Assembly: GCA_030593645.1 (NCBI GenBank)
Contig: JAUVGT010000087.1
Span: forward strand, 1 to 13,174
DNA: 13,174 bases
Origin: Deltaproteobacteria bacterium
GTDB taxonomy: Bacteria > Desulfobacterota > Desulfobacteria > Desulfobacterales > JAUVGT01
Reading direction: 5' to 3'
Shown: piece by piece, positions 1-6,426 of the stretch
How the letters are laid out: every line of letters starts with the position of its first letter
Numbering within the stretch: the first letter of the stretch is position 1
The notes under the pieces: model-generated
What the model was told of the DNA's origin: nothing
What the model saw: the letters and a program-made list of their open reading frames with translations, nothing else
The model's database searches: none
Position numbers and translations under genes: made by a program

Positions 1-12
1 AAAATAACTCAT
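1..12 (-). CDS. Start of a further operon gene, truncated at the window edge
   Basis: Only the first four codons are inside the window (ATG AGT TAT TTT, reading M-S-Y-F on the minus strand). The ATG shares one base with the TGA stop of the acyl-CoA synthetase (TGATG arrangement), which is typical of translational coupling. A purine-rich GGAAGGGG lies just upstream within the end of the synthetase gene. In comparable operons the next gene is often a LivH-type membrane permease, and M-S-Y-F would fit such a start. That identity is inference only, because four residues prove nothing. Confidence 0.35.
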
Positions 13-1937
13 CATACCCCTTCCATGGTATAAAAGGAAATTTTTGTTTTTACGGTTGTGGTCTGTCCATCCTGGTACTGGAAGAATGCCTCAACGTCTT
101 TTTCTTCAATGCTTTCATCGTAAAGTGAGTCATACAGGTTCTGGTATTTTTCCTTCACAAACTTCCGGCGGATTTTACCAGTCTTTGTGAGTTCCCCGTC
201 ATCCACATCAAGAAGTTTATAGAGGATGGCAAAACGTTTGATTTTAAAATATTCTTTCTCAACCCTCTGGTTGATATCCAGGATCTGCTCCCTGATCAGG
301 TCAGCCACTTCCGGTTTCGCGGAAAGATCCATGAATGTGGTATATGAAATTCCCCTGTCTTCCGCCCATTTGCCGACCACAATCGGGTCTATATTAACCA
401 GTGCAGCCACATATTCTCTCTGATCACCAAATATAACCGCTTCCTTAATATAGGGACTGAATTTCAGCTTGTTTTCCAGGAACATCGGGCTGAACATTTC
501 ACCCTTATCGTTATGCATGACATCTGAAACACGATCGATAACAATCAGATGGCCGTTATCATCAATATAACCCGCGTCACCGGAATGGAGCCATCCGCCT
601 TCAAGAAGTTCCGCGGTTTTTTCCGGCAGGCCAAAATAACCGGGTGTCACCGAAGCGGACCGGGAAAGAATTTCCCCCTCTTCAGATATTCTGCATTCCG
701 TACCGGGGAGCGGCTTCCCCACAGTATCCGGCCGAACGTCACCGTCCCTGTGCATATACGCGATTCCCACGATCTCAGTTTGACCGTAGATTTGTTTCAG
801 ATTCACACCCAGAGCCTGGTAGAAGGTGAAAAGCTCCGGCCCCAGGGCCGCGCCTCCCGTATATGCCCTCCTGAGCCTGAGCAGTCCGATCTGGTTGATC
901 AGGGGTCTGAAGATGAGCTGCCTGCCCAGCCAATTTTTGAATTTGAGGCTGAACGGCATGGTCTTGCCGGACATCCTGTATATTGCTGCTTTTTCCCCGA
1001 CCTTGATAAAATAATTATAGAACAACTTATTCAGCCAGTATGATTCATCAATTTTCAGCCAGATCTGCGAACGGATGGTTTCATAGATTCTTGGGGCGCC
1101 GAACATAAAATGCGGCCCGATCTCTTTCAGATCTTCCATGCTGGTTTCCACGGACTCCGGAAAATTGATGGTAATACCGGTTGCCATTGCGACACCAAAC
1201 GAGTTCATCTGTTCACCGATCCAGGCAAATGGCAGGAAAGAAACATATTCATCGGTCGGTTCCAGCGGGTCGGCCGCTGTAAGCTGCAGCCCCATATTGA
1301 TGTAATTTTTATGGGTAAGCATGGTACCCTTGGGTAAACCGGTGGTTCCTGAAGTCATACAGAGATGACACACATCATCGGGTTTTCCCTGATCCACCAG
1401 GGATTCAAAAAGATCCGGTTCTTTTTGATGGAGATCTTCACCGAGTTTATAGATGTCTTCGATAGACATGAACCAGCCGTCTGTCTGATAATCCCGCATC
1501 CCCCGCGGATCCTCATAGATCACTTTTTTGACATTCGGAACTTCTTTCCTGATCTCCAGAATCTTATCGACCTGCTCCTGGTCATCACAAAAAACGACAC
1601 GGACTTTCAGATACTCAAGAATCTGGGCAATCTCACCCGGCATGCTTGTCTGGTAGATGCCCGCGGAAATCGCTCCGATAGATTGCGCGCCCAGGGCGGT
1701 AAACAGCAGTTCCGGTATATTATCACTGATCAGGGCGATTGTATCACCCTTTTTTAAACCGATCTCCTTTAATCCCAGCCCGACTTTACGAACATGGTCG
1801 TAATAGACTTCCCATGTATAACTGTTCCAGCAGCCATAATCCTTTTCCCGCAGGGCCACCTTGTCCCCGGTGGACTTCACCCGCCAGCGAAGAAGCTGGG
1901 GAATTGACAGTTCAAGCAAGTGGTCTGTATTTTCCAT
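12..1937 (-). CDS. Long-chain acyl-CoA synthetase (AMP-binding, FadD/FACS type)
   Basis: 641 residues, the normal length for the long-chain acyl-CoA synthetase branch of the ANL superfamily. It activates a carboxylic acid with ATP and CoA through an acyl-adenylate. Visible motifs are the phosphate-binding loop TSGTTGLPKG (195-204), YGQTE (384-388), HSGDAGYID (451-459), the hinge DRVSD (468-472) and the C-terminal TKTGKI (584-589), whose Lys588 is the expected adenylation lysine. No signal peptide or membrane segment is seen, so the enzyme is probably cytosolic or peripheral. The ATG at 1937 follows the livG stop by 6 nt, and its Shine-Dalgarno (GGAGAAGAG) lies inside the 3' end of livG, so the two are co-translated. 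It ends in tandem TGA codons, the second overlapping a new ATG. The natural substrate cannot be read from the sequence; a long-chain or aromatic acid imported by the linked ABC system is plausible. Confidence 0.93.
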   Translation of the reverse strand: MENTDHLLELSIPQLLRWRVKSTGDKVALREKDYGCWNSYTWEVYYDHVRKVGLGLKEIGLKKGDTIALISDNIPELLFTALGAQSIGAISAGIYQTSMPGEIAQILEYLKVRVVFCDDQEQVDKILEIRKEVPNVKKVIYEDPRGMRDYQTDGWFMSIEDIYKLGEDLHQKEPDLFESLVDQGKPDDVCHLCMTSGTTGLPKGTMLTHKNYINMGLQLTAADPLEPTDEYVSFLPFAWIGEQMNSFGVAMATGITINFPESVETSMEDLKEIGPHFMFGAPRIYETIRSQIWLKIDESYWLNKLFYNYFIKVGEKAAIYRMSGKTMPFSLKFKNWLGRQLIFRPLINQIGLLRLRRAYTGGAALGPELFTFYQALGVNLKQIYGQTEIVGIAYMHRDGDVRPDTVGKPLPGTECRISEEGEILSRSASVTPGYFGLPEKTAELLEGGWLHSGDAGYIDDNGHLIVIDRVSDVMHNDKGEMFSPMFLENKLKFSPYIKEAVIFGDQREYVAALVNIDPIVVGKWAEDRGISYTTFMDLSAKPEVADLIREQILDINQRVEKEYFKIKRFAILYKLLDVDDGELTKTGKIRRKFVKEKYQNLYDSLYDESIEEKDVEAFFQYQDGQTTTVKTKISFYTMEGV

Positions 1938-1943
1938 TATGAA

Positions 1944-2705
1944 TTACTCTTCTCCAATATAGGCCTCAATTACTTTTGAATTCGCTGCCACCTCACCCGG
2001 CGTGCCCGAACCGATCACCTCACCGAAATCGAGTACATATATCTGGTCTGAAATGTCCATAACGACTCCCAGATCATGTTCAACCAGTACAACCGTGGTA
2101 TCACGTTCCTTTTGAATATCAATAATAAAACGCACGATGTCTTCCTTTTCTTCGATATTCATACCCGCCATGGGCTCATCCAGCAGCAGCAGGGATGGTG
2201 CCAGTGTCAGCGCGCGGGCCACCTCAACCCTTTTTTGAACACCATAGCTTAAATTGCCCACAAGGCTTTTGCGGTATGGCTCAAGCTCCATGAAATCGAT
2301 CACTTCTTCCACGTATGCCCTGTTCTCCGCTTCTACTCTTGACGTTTTTCCATAATAAATGATGGCCTGAAAAAGATTGTACTTCAGTTTCTGATGACGC
2401 GCTAAAAGCAGATTATCGAGTACGGATAACCCGCCGAATAGTTCAAGATTCTGAAACGCGCGCGCGATTCCAAGGTTTGATACCTGGTGGGGTGAAGCAT
2501 GTGTGAGACGGCGATCACCGAATTTTATTTCGCCCTTTGTTGCGTGGTAGAAGCCGGAAACGCAGTTCAGCAGGCTGGTTTTCCCTGCTCCGTTGGGCCC
2601 GATAATCGATGTGATCAGGCCGGGCTTGATCTCCATATTGACTTTTGAGAGCGCGTGAAGACCGCCAAATGTCAAGGTTACATCCGAAACCGTTAAAGGT
2701 ACCAT
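1944..2705 (-). CDS. livG: ABC transporter ATP-binding protein, LivG type (branched-chain amino acid family)
   Basis: 253 residues from the chosen ATG. It is the ATPase subunit of a HAAT-family (LivFGHMJ-like) importer on the cytoplasmic face of the membrane. Walker A GPNGAGKTS (36-44), Q-loop region around Q85, signature LSYGVQKR (152-159), Walker B LLLLDEP (172-178) and switch His210 are all present. The inserted 'FQNLELF' segment and the long helical region before the signature are LivG rather than LivF features. A GTG at 2714 opens the frame three codons earlier, but the ATG at 2705 has a better Shine-Dalgarno (GTGAG, 6 nt away) and matches the family N-terminus. It is first in an operon with the acyl-CoA synthetase. 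In such clusters the importer may carry carboxylic acids or aromatic acids rather than leucine. The permease and binding-protein genes are not in the window. Confidence 0.92.
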   Translation of the reverse strand: MVPLTVSDVTLTFGGLHALSKVNMEIKPGLITSIIGPNGAGKTSLLNCVSGFYHATKGEIKFGDRRLTHASPHQVSNLGIARAFQNLELFGGLSVLDNLLLARHQKLKYNLFQAIIYYGKTSRVEAENRAYVEEVIDFMELEPYRKSLVGNLSYGVQKRVEVARALTLAPSLLLLDEPMAGMNIEEKEDIVRFIIDIQKERDTTVVLVEHDLGVVMDISDQIYVLDFGEVIGSGTPGEVAANSKVIEAYIGEE

Positions 2706-2756
2706 AGAACTCACTAATGATTTGAATTAATTTGTAAAAATATGATTTCAGTACGG

Positions 2757-2783
2757 GATATACTCTATCAGGCACTCTGCCAA
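2757..2783 (-). promoter_or_regulatory. Possible promoter of the livG operon
   Basis: On the minus strand TTGGCA (2783-2778) and TATATC (2762-2757) could serve as -35 and -10, but the 15-nt spacer is short. The pair overlaps a small inverted repeat GGCA-GAG-TGCC. It is the best sigma-70-like match between livG and the upstream terminator; no stronger candidate was found. Confidence 0.25.
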
Positions 2784-2821
2784 AAAACAGTAACGAAATT
2801 ACTGCAGGAAACCACGTATCT

Positions 2822-2852
2822 GAATGAAACATTCGTTGAATGAAATTCATTT
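2822..2852. promoter_or_regulatory. Candidate operator: GAATGAAA direct and inverted repeats upstream of livG
   Basis: GAATGAAA occurs at 2822-2829 and 2838-2845. Each copy is followed by a reversed partner: GAATG-AAA-CATTC and AATGAA-A-TTCATT. The arrangement sits about 120-145 bp upstream of the livG start. The half-site resembles those recognised by TetR-type fatty-acid regulators such as Bacillus FadR (TGAATGA-type palindromes), which would suit an acyl-CoA synthetase operon. The resemblance is from memory and no such regulator is in the window. Confidence 0.3.
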
Positions 2853-2902
2853 TTAAATGCTCATTAACACACTAAACACCATGTACTATTTTTTTAGTCA
2901 AG

Positions 2903-2932
2903 TAAAAAATCAGACCCACTTGATGGGCTGAT
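2903..2932 (-). terminator. Rho-independent terminator (minus strand)
   Basis: Read on the minus strand, ATCAG-CCCA pairs with TGGG-(T)-CTGAT around a 5-nt loop: nine pairs with a single bulged base, followed directly by a run of six T. This is a good intrinsic terminator. It would end leftward transcripts from the selenoprotein/LOG/LuxR group about 390 nt after the LuxR gene, and isolate the livG operon. Confidence 0.7.
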
Positions 2933-3320
2933 GGACTAGCCACTATTCTTTGAACCTGATTATTACGTATTCATGTTGACGGTATTATCGGTGAATCGGT
3001 AGATATCCTTATTGGAAAAATATGTGAAATACGTTCTGAAAAATGGCTCAAAGGATCCGCTCGGAATCATATGACCATGATTATTCCAGGGTATGTTAAT
3101 TGATATAATTTTATTATTTCACATAGTTATCCGATAAGATCAAAAAAATAAACCGGTTTGGCAAAATTATTTATCGATTTTTCCGGCCGAAGTCAGCACC
3201 CGTGATTACAAAAATTAAGACACCCATCCTGCACGTCATTTAATCTTTGAACATCTGGTTTGTGGTAAAAAAATAGACATATCCCTGTGATTGTAGTTGG
3301 TTAATAGTGGGGATATACCA

Positions 3321-4916
3321 CTACTTGTCAAATGATAACAGATGAGATGCGAGATTAATTTTTTTATTTTTTAAATCCAGCTTGGTTCTGATGTTGTGCC
3401 TGTGGAATAGAACAGTGTTCTTTGAAATAAACAGAATGATTGCGATCTCTTTGTTGGTCCGGCCTTCTTTAACAAGATTGGCGACACGGATCTCCATTGG
3501 AGTCAGGTTAAAAAATTTCGATGATAACTTACTGATAAATGGAGAAATAATATTATTTAGATTGGACTCAAGGATACTCACCAGTGTGGTCTGCTCGGTA
3601 ACCAGACGGCTCTTTTTTAATCTTTCAAGGTATGGGGCAACCAGTTCCCTGACATTGACAAGAACATTTTCACCCAATTCATGGCGATCCATCTCTCTTT
3701 GCTTCAAAAGTACTCTTAAGGCCGTATTGACTTCCTCCAGATGATGGGACTGGGCTTCCAATTCCCTTTCCCGCTTGAGCAGGGATTTCTCAATCCGCTT
3801 TCTTTCCTCGATTTCCAGTTCCAGTTGAGTATTGATCTTACCCAGCTCCGAAGTACGCTCTCCCACAAGGTCTTCAAGGTGATCATGATATTTCTGAAGC
3901 TCTTCCTCCGCTTTTTTATGGGCGGTAATGTCACGAAGTGTGACGATATTCCCCGCGGGTTTTCCATCCCGGTTATTGTAAAGGGTGGAACTAATCTGAA
4001 CATCAAGTACCTGCCCGCTCTTGTTCAACCTCTTGGTTTCGAACAGGCTGATCTTTTTACCGCTCAACATGCGCTCAATCGCATCCTTTGTTTCCGGCCA
4101 GCTTTCGTCCGGAACAAAATCGATCTGCTTGCCGAGAAGTTCGCTTCTGGACAGCCCGAATGTCTGCTCAAACGCGGGGTTTACATATGTAGCAATTCCT
4201 TTAATATCATAAACCACGATAGGGTCCGGAGATGATTCGAGTAAATAGCGGTACCTTTCTTCACTCTCACGCAGTACAGCTTCGGTACGCTCACGTTCGG
4301 TGAGTTCCCGTTTGATATCGGCATATAATTTTGCCTTATTCAGAGCCACAATGGCCAAAGGCGCGAAACGCCCCAGTACGGTAATATCCTCTTCATTAAA
4401 TCTTTTCCTGGTATCAACATATGCCAGGCCGATCACACCGAGTATCTGTCGGTCTGTTTTCAGGGGAATTCCGACAATGGAATGAAGTTCATCCAGGGCT
4501 TTATCAGACAGCCTCCCACGCCAGGAGTGGTAGTCATCAACCAGGAGCGGTTTTTCGGTCTGCCAGACTTTCCCGCCGATTCCTTCACCCGGTTTTACCC
4601 GGCGTCCAAGCTGGCCTTTGAAAAATCCCATCCCGACTTGCATCTGCATCTTTTTTTTACCCGGCTCCAGCAGGTAAATGTATCCATGTTCGGTACCGGT
4701 CAAGAGGGCAGCGCGATACAAAATTGATTCCAGCAGCTCTTTTCTGTCCAGCCTGTCGGTCAGGCGGAGAGAGGTTTCATGCATGGCTGTCAGGTATTCA
4801 TTTTGCCGGCGAACCGCTTTTTCGGCCAATTTGAGCTTCTGGGACTCTTTTTCAAGCCTTCCTATTTTCTTTTCAAGGGTTTCGTATGTCGGTTTATTGG
4901 ATATCTGATCGGGCAT
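3321..4916 (-). CDS. GAF-PAS sensor with LuxR-type DNA-binding domain
   Basis: 531 residues, soluble. Order: a short N-terminal coiled coil (15-45), a GAF domain (about 55-197, with the 'GEGIGGKVW' turn), a PAS domain (about 220-338, ending 'VTLRDITAHKKAEE'), a long coiled coil (338-412), a linker helix region (412-468), and a LuxR/GerE helix-turn-helix (about 470-528: LTPMEIRVANLV, then EGRTNKEIA and SKNTVLFHRHNIRTKL). There is no kinase or receiver domain, so it probably senses a cytoplasmic signal directly and acts as a one-component transcription regulator. The linker plus HTH layout ('ENVLVNVRELV...ESNLNNIISPF...') is one I associate with sensor regulators of sulfate-reducing Desulfobacterota. 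It starts 14 nt after the LOG gene stop and is likely co-transcribed with it. The Shine-Dalgarno is weak (AAAGG, about 9 nt). Ligand and targets are unknown. Confidence 0.88.
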   Translation of the reverse strand: MPDQISNKPTYETLEKKIGRLEKESQKLKLAEKAVRRQNEYLTAMHETSLRLTDRLDRKELLESILYRAALLTGTEHGYIYLLEPGKKKMQMQVGMGFFKGQLGRRVKPGEGIGGKVWQTEKPLLVDDYHSWRGRLSDKALDELHSIVGIPLKTDRQILGVIGLAYVDTRKRFNEEDITVLGRFAPLAIVALNKAKLYADIKRELTERERTEAVLRESEERYRYLLESSPDPIVVYDIKGIATYVNPAFEQTFGLSRSELLGKQIDFVPDESWPETKDAIERMLSGKKISLFETKRLNKSGQVLDVQISSTLYNNRDGKPAGNIVTLRDITAHKKAEEELQKYHDHLEDLVGERTSELGKINTQLELEIEERKRIEKSLLKRERELEAQSHHLEEVNTALRVLLKQREMDRHELGENVLVNVRELVAPYLERLKKSRLVTEQTTLVSILESNLNNIISPFISKLSSKFFNLTPMEIRVANLVKEGRTNKEIAIILFISKNTVLFHRHNIRTKLDLKNKKINLASHLLSFDK

Positions 4917-4930
4917 GATGATGATGCCTT

Positions 4931-5581
4931 TTACAATACAACCATCTTTTTTACAGTATGAACGATCTCTTCCGGATCATCCATGACCTGCAGGATGTCA
5001 ATATCCGCGGGTGATATCCGTTTTTCATCAAGCATACGGGATACGATCCATTCCTTGAGCCCGGACCAGTATTTAGAATCGACCAGGATCACAGGAAGCG
5101 GTTTGATTCGTCTGGTCTGTATCAGGGTTACCGCTTCAAACAGCTCATCGAGTGTGCCAAAACCGCCGGGCATGATAATATAAGCCAGCGCGTACTTTAC
5201 AAACATCACCTTACGGATAAAAAAGTAGTGGAACTCAATACTGAGATTGGAATATTCATTCGGGCTTTGTTCAAAAGGCAGGGAAATGTTCAGCCCAACC
5301 GATCTACCTCCGGCTTTCGCGGCTCCCTTATTGGCTGCCTCCATAATACCGCCGCCGCCGCCGGTTATTACGGAAAATTCGTTTTTAACAAAAAGTTCCG
5401 CTATTTTTTCAGCTGCCTTGTATGATGATTCGCTGGATTTGGTCCTGGCTGATCCGAAAATACTGACTGCCGGTCCAAGATCGTGCAAATTCTCAATCCC
5501 GTCAACAAACTCTCCCATAATCTTAAATATACGCCATGATTCTCCAAGTTTAAAATCGTCTATTAAATATTGTTTTTCCAT
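4931..5581 (-). CDS. LOG family / TIGR00730 Rossmann-fold protein (probable nucleotide 5'-monophosphate phosphoribohydrolase)
   Basis: 216 residues from the ATG at 5581, which has AAGG five nt upstream; a GTG two codons earlier (5587) lies within that ribosome site and is less likely. The family motifs are clear: the glycine-rich GGGGGIMEAANKGA (74-87), the Arg-Lys pair at 123-124, and the signature PGGFGTLDE (138-146). Members of this family (LOG cytokinin-activating enzymes in plants, YgdH/PpnN in bacteria) cleave nucleoside 5'-monophosphates to base and ribose 5-phosphate, and many bacterial annotations still say 'lysine decarboxylase-like', which is misleading. It is cytosolic. It lies 62 nt downstream of the selenoprotein stop and 14 nt before the LuxR regulator, so it is probably the middle gene of a three-gene unit. 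The selenoprotein's second SECIS hairpin lies in the gap before it. The exact substrate is unknown. Confidence 0.92.
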   Translation of the reverse strand: MEKQYLIDDFKLGESWRIFKIMGEFVDGIENLHDLGPAVSIFGSARTKSSESSYKAAEKIAELFVKNEFSVITGGGGGIMEAANKGAAKAGGRSVGLNISLPFEQSPNEYSNLSIEFHYFFIRKVMFVKYALAYIIMPGGFGTLDELFEAVTLIQTRRIKPLPVILVDSKYWSGLKEWIVSRMLDEKRISPADIDILQVMDDPEEIVHTVKKMVVL

Positions 5582-5612
5582 AATCACCTTAAATATTATT
5601 CCTATAAAGCAG

Positions 5613-5652
5613 GGGGATCCATATCGGCATCCAGCCGATGTGTTTAAACCCC
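5613..5652 (-). promoter_or_regulatory. Second SECIS-like hairpin (for the Sec73 UGA), lying past the stop codon
   Basis: Immediately after the UGA at 5655-5653 the minus-strand RNA reads GGGG (5652-5649), a spacer, then a six-pair stem AUCGGC (5639-5634) with GCCGAU (5628-5623) around the loop UGGAU. CCCC (5616-5613) can close the base with GGGG. The apical loop begins 19 nt after the UGA and contains G, as expected for bacterial SECIS elements, whose loops lie roughly 16-37 nt from the UGA. Because the protein ends two codons after this UGA, most of the hairpin is 3' untranslated and not constrained by coding, so its pairing is good evidence for function. Confidence 0.75.
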
Positions 5653-5871
5653 TCAGGAATTGCCGTTAAACCCGATCGTAACCTTTCCATTATCGACAAT
5701 CACCGGGACCTTTCGCGCCCCTGATGAGTATTTCAGCATTTTATCGAGTTTTTCAGTGTCTGATAAAACGTCAAAATATTCAAACTCACAATCTTTACTT
5801 TTATAGGCTTCACGAGCCGCGATAGTATGGGGTCACGAATTCTTACCAAAGATAAAAACTTTTTCAGACAT
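5644..5871 (-). CDS. UXX-star family glutaredoxin-like selenoprotein with two selenocysteines
   Basis: A 75-residue protein read through two in-frame TGA codons (5835-5833, residue 13; 5655-5653, residue 73) to a TAA stop at 5646-5644. The fold is glutaredoxin/thioredoxin-like: strand KVFIFG (4-9), active site S-U-P-H-T (12-16, Sec at the usual nucleophilic Cys), helix IAAREAYKSK, strand EFEYFDV (29-35), cis-proline motif K-V-P-V-I (54-58), and strand V-T-I-G-F (64-68). It then stops short of the usual last helix with N-S-U-G-V. The Sec-x-x-stop ending is the hallmark of the UXX-star family. A Cys is at 28. The function is probably thiol/selenol redox chemistry; the partner is unknown. The start ATG has a perfect AGGAGG 8 nt upstream, and a promoter with a consensus -35 lies 91 nt further. 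Each TGA has a SECIS-like hairpin at the expected distance. An ordinary reading would give a 12-residue peptide. Downstream are LOG and LuxR genes on the same strand. Selenocysteine machinery (selA, selB, selC, selD) must lie elsewhere in the genome. Confidence 0.93.
5796..5832 (-). promoter_or_regulatory. First SECIS-like hairpin (for the Sec13 UGA)
   Basis: After the UGA at 5835-5833 the minus-strand RNA forms a lower stem UACU (5827-5824) with AGUA (5799-5796), an internal loop, and an upper stem GGCU (5818-5815) with AGCC (5809-5806). The apical loop CGUGA starts 18 nt after the UGA and contains the GU expected in bacterial SECIS loops. It lies entirely within coding sequence, so coding constraint limits how much weight the pairing alone carries; the family assignment supports it. 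Confidence 0.7.
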
Positions 5872-5879
5872 TTTTTATA

Positions 5880-5885
5880 CCTCCT
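5880..5885 (-). promoter_or_regulatory. Shine-Dalgarno site of the selenoprotein gene
   Basis: A perfect AGGAGG on the minus strand ends 8 nt before the ATG at 5871. It is the strongest ribosome site in the window, and it precedes a frame that would otherwise stop after 12 codons. That argues that the gene is translated and that the TGA is read through. Confidence 0.85.
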
Positions 5886-5961
5886 GAATGAAATGATGCA
5901 ATGATTTGAAACGTCGGTTTTTTGTTAAAAGCGATCCATGACAAATCGAATACGAGGTCGA

Positions 5962-5990
5962 TATTTAACAGTAATATCTCTTATTGTCAA
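5962..5990 (-). promoter_or_regulatory. Promoter of the selenoprotein-LOG-LuxR unit
   Basis: On the minus strand a consensus -35 TTGACA (5990-5985) is followed after 17 nt by TAAATA (5967-5962), with a TG just upstream that could make an extended -10. The predicted transcript start is about 80 nt before the selenoprotein ATG. The -10 is only a partial match. Confidence 0.55.
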
Positions 5991-6023
5991 CGCAGCAATT
6001 CCTGGTTAGTAGAGATTGCTTAA

Positions 6024-6053
6024 TTGACATATACCGGGTATGCTGGTAATAAT
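6024..6053 (+). promoter_or_regulatory. Promoter of the HPr-enzyme I unit, with a palindrome in its spacer
   Basis: A consensus -35 TTGACA (6024-6029) is followed after 18 nt by AATAAT (6048-6053, five of six to TATAAT). The spacer contains ATACC-G-GGTAT (6031-6041), a perfect 5-bp palindrome that could be an operator. The promoter is divergent from the one at 5962-5990, with the two -35 boxes only 33 bp apart. The leader to the HPr ATG would be about 75-80 nt. Confidence 0.55.
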
Positions 6054-6137
6054 CAAAAAAAATGGTTTCCAAACATAATTCCGATGAATTTTGTTTCTCA
6101 GTTCGCCTTTTACACAATTCCTGAATATTATTTTATT

Positions 6138-6419
6138 ATGCCCCAATCATCCGTGGAATTCTCAAAGAAAGTTATGGTAACCAATGAACTTGGCATCCAC
6201 GCAAGATCTGCGGCATTAATCGCCAAAATTGCCCAGAAAGCCGCTTCAAAAATATGGCTGATCAAAGACAGTGAAAAAGTGGATGCATCGAGCATCATCG
6301 ATATACTCACACTGGGGTGCGCCTGCGGTTCAAAGATCATTTTAGCACTTGACGATCGTAAAGATATGGCTATCTTTAACGAAATTGCAGAGCTGATCGA
6401 AACCGGTTTTGGAGAATAA
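6138..6419 (+). CDS. ptsH: HPr phosphocarrier protein
   Basis: 93 residues from the ATG at 6138, close to the usual 85-90. HPr receives phosphate from enzyme I on a histidine and passes it to EIIA domains or regulators. The active site is N-E-L-G-I-H-A-R-S-A (16-25, His21), and the regulatory-serine position is in V-D-A-S-S-I (Ser52, equivalent to Ser46 of other HPr proteins). A Cys-x-Cys (61 and 63) in the following loop is unusual. The frame is open back to a TTG at 6024, but that falls on the promoter -35; the 6138 start gives the family N-terminus even though no Shine-Dalgarno is visible before it. It is followed 7 nt later by enzyme I, whose ribosome site overlaps the HPr stop. Ser52 would be a target for an HprK kinase, which is not in the window. 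Confidence 0.92.
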   Translation: MPQSSVEFSKKVMVTNELGIHARSAALIAKIAQKAASKIWLIKDSEKVDASSIIDILTLGCACGSKIILALDDRKDMAIFNEIAELIETGFGE

Positions 6420-6426
6420 GCAAAAA

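Larger units (their letters stand above)
2715..3320. other. Intergenic region of about 600 bp without a convincing gene
   Basis: AT-rich stretch between livG and the LuxR regulator. It holds the candidate livG operator and promoter and the minus-strand terminator at 2903-2932. A second, weaker hairpin (TAGTGG, 7-nt loop, CCACTA, 3305-3323) begins at the LuxR stop codon but lacks an immediate T-run. A 47-codon open frame at 2960-3103 (plus) has no start codon with a ribosome site and no family I recognise. I see no tRNA or known riboswitch. Confidence 0.6.

Noticed and set aside
549..1043. 164-codon plus-strand ORF
   Set aside because: It lies antisense to a well-supported acyl-CoA synthetase and shows no domain; it is a shadow frame.
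2960..3103. 47-codon open plus-strand frame in the intergenic region
   Set aside because: No start codon with a ribosome site and no recognisable family; stops lie immediately upstream. Kept only as a possible gene remnant.
3305..3323. Intrinsic terminator directly at the LuxR stop
   Set aside because: The hairpin is only six pairs with a 7-nt loop and has no following T-run; the structure at 2903-2932 is much better.
5247..5669. 140-codon plus-strand ORF
   Set aside because: It is antisense to the LOG gene and the selenoprotein end, has low-complexity composition, and no family resemblance.
5653..5835. The two TGA codons as sequencing errors or a pseudogene
   Set aside because: Both stand at the exact Sec positions of a known family, both have SECIS-like hairpins at 18-19 nt, there is no frameshift, and the gene keeps a strong ribosome site.
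6024..6137. N-terminal extension of HPr from the TTG at 6024
   Set aside because: The codon coincides with the -35 box of a good promoter, and HPr family members begin near the ATG at 6138.
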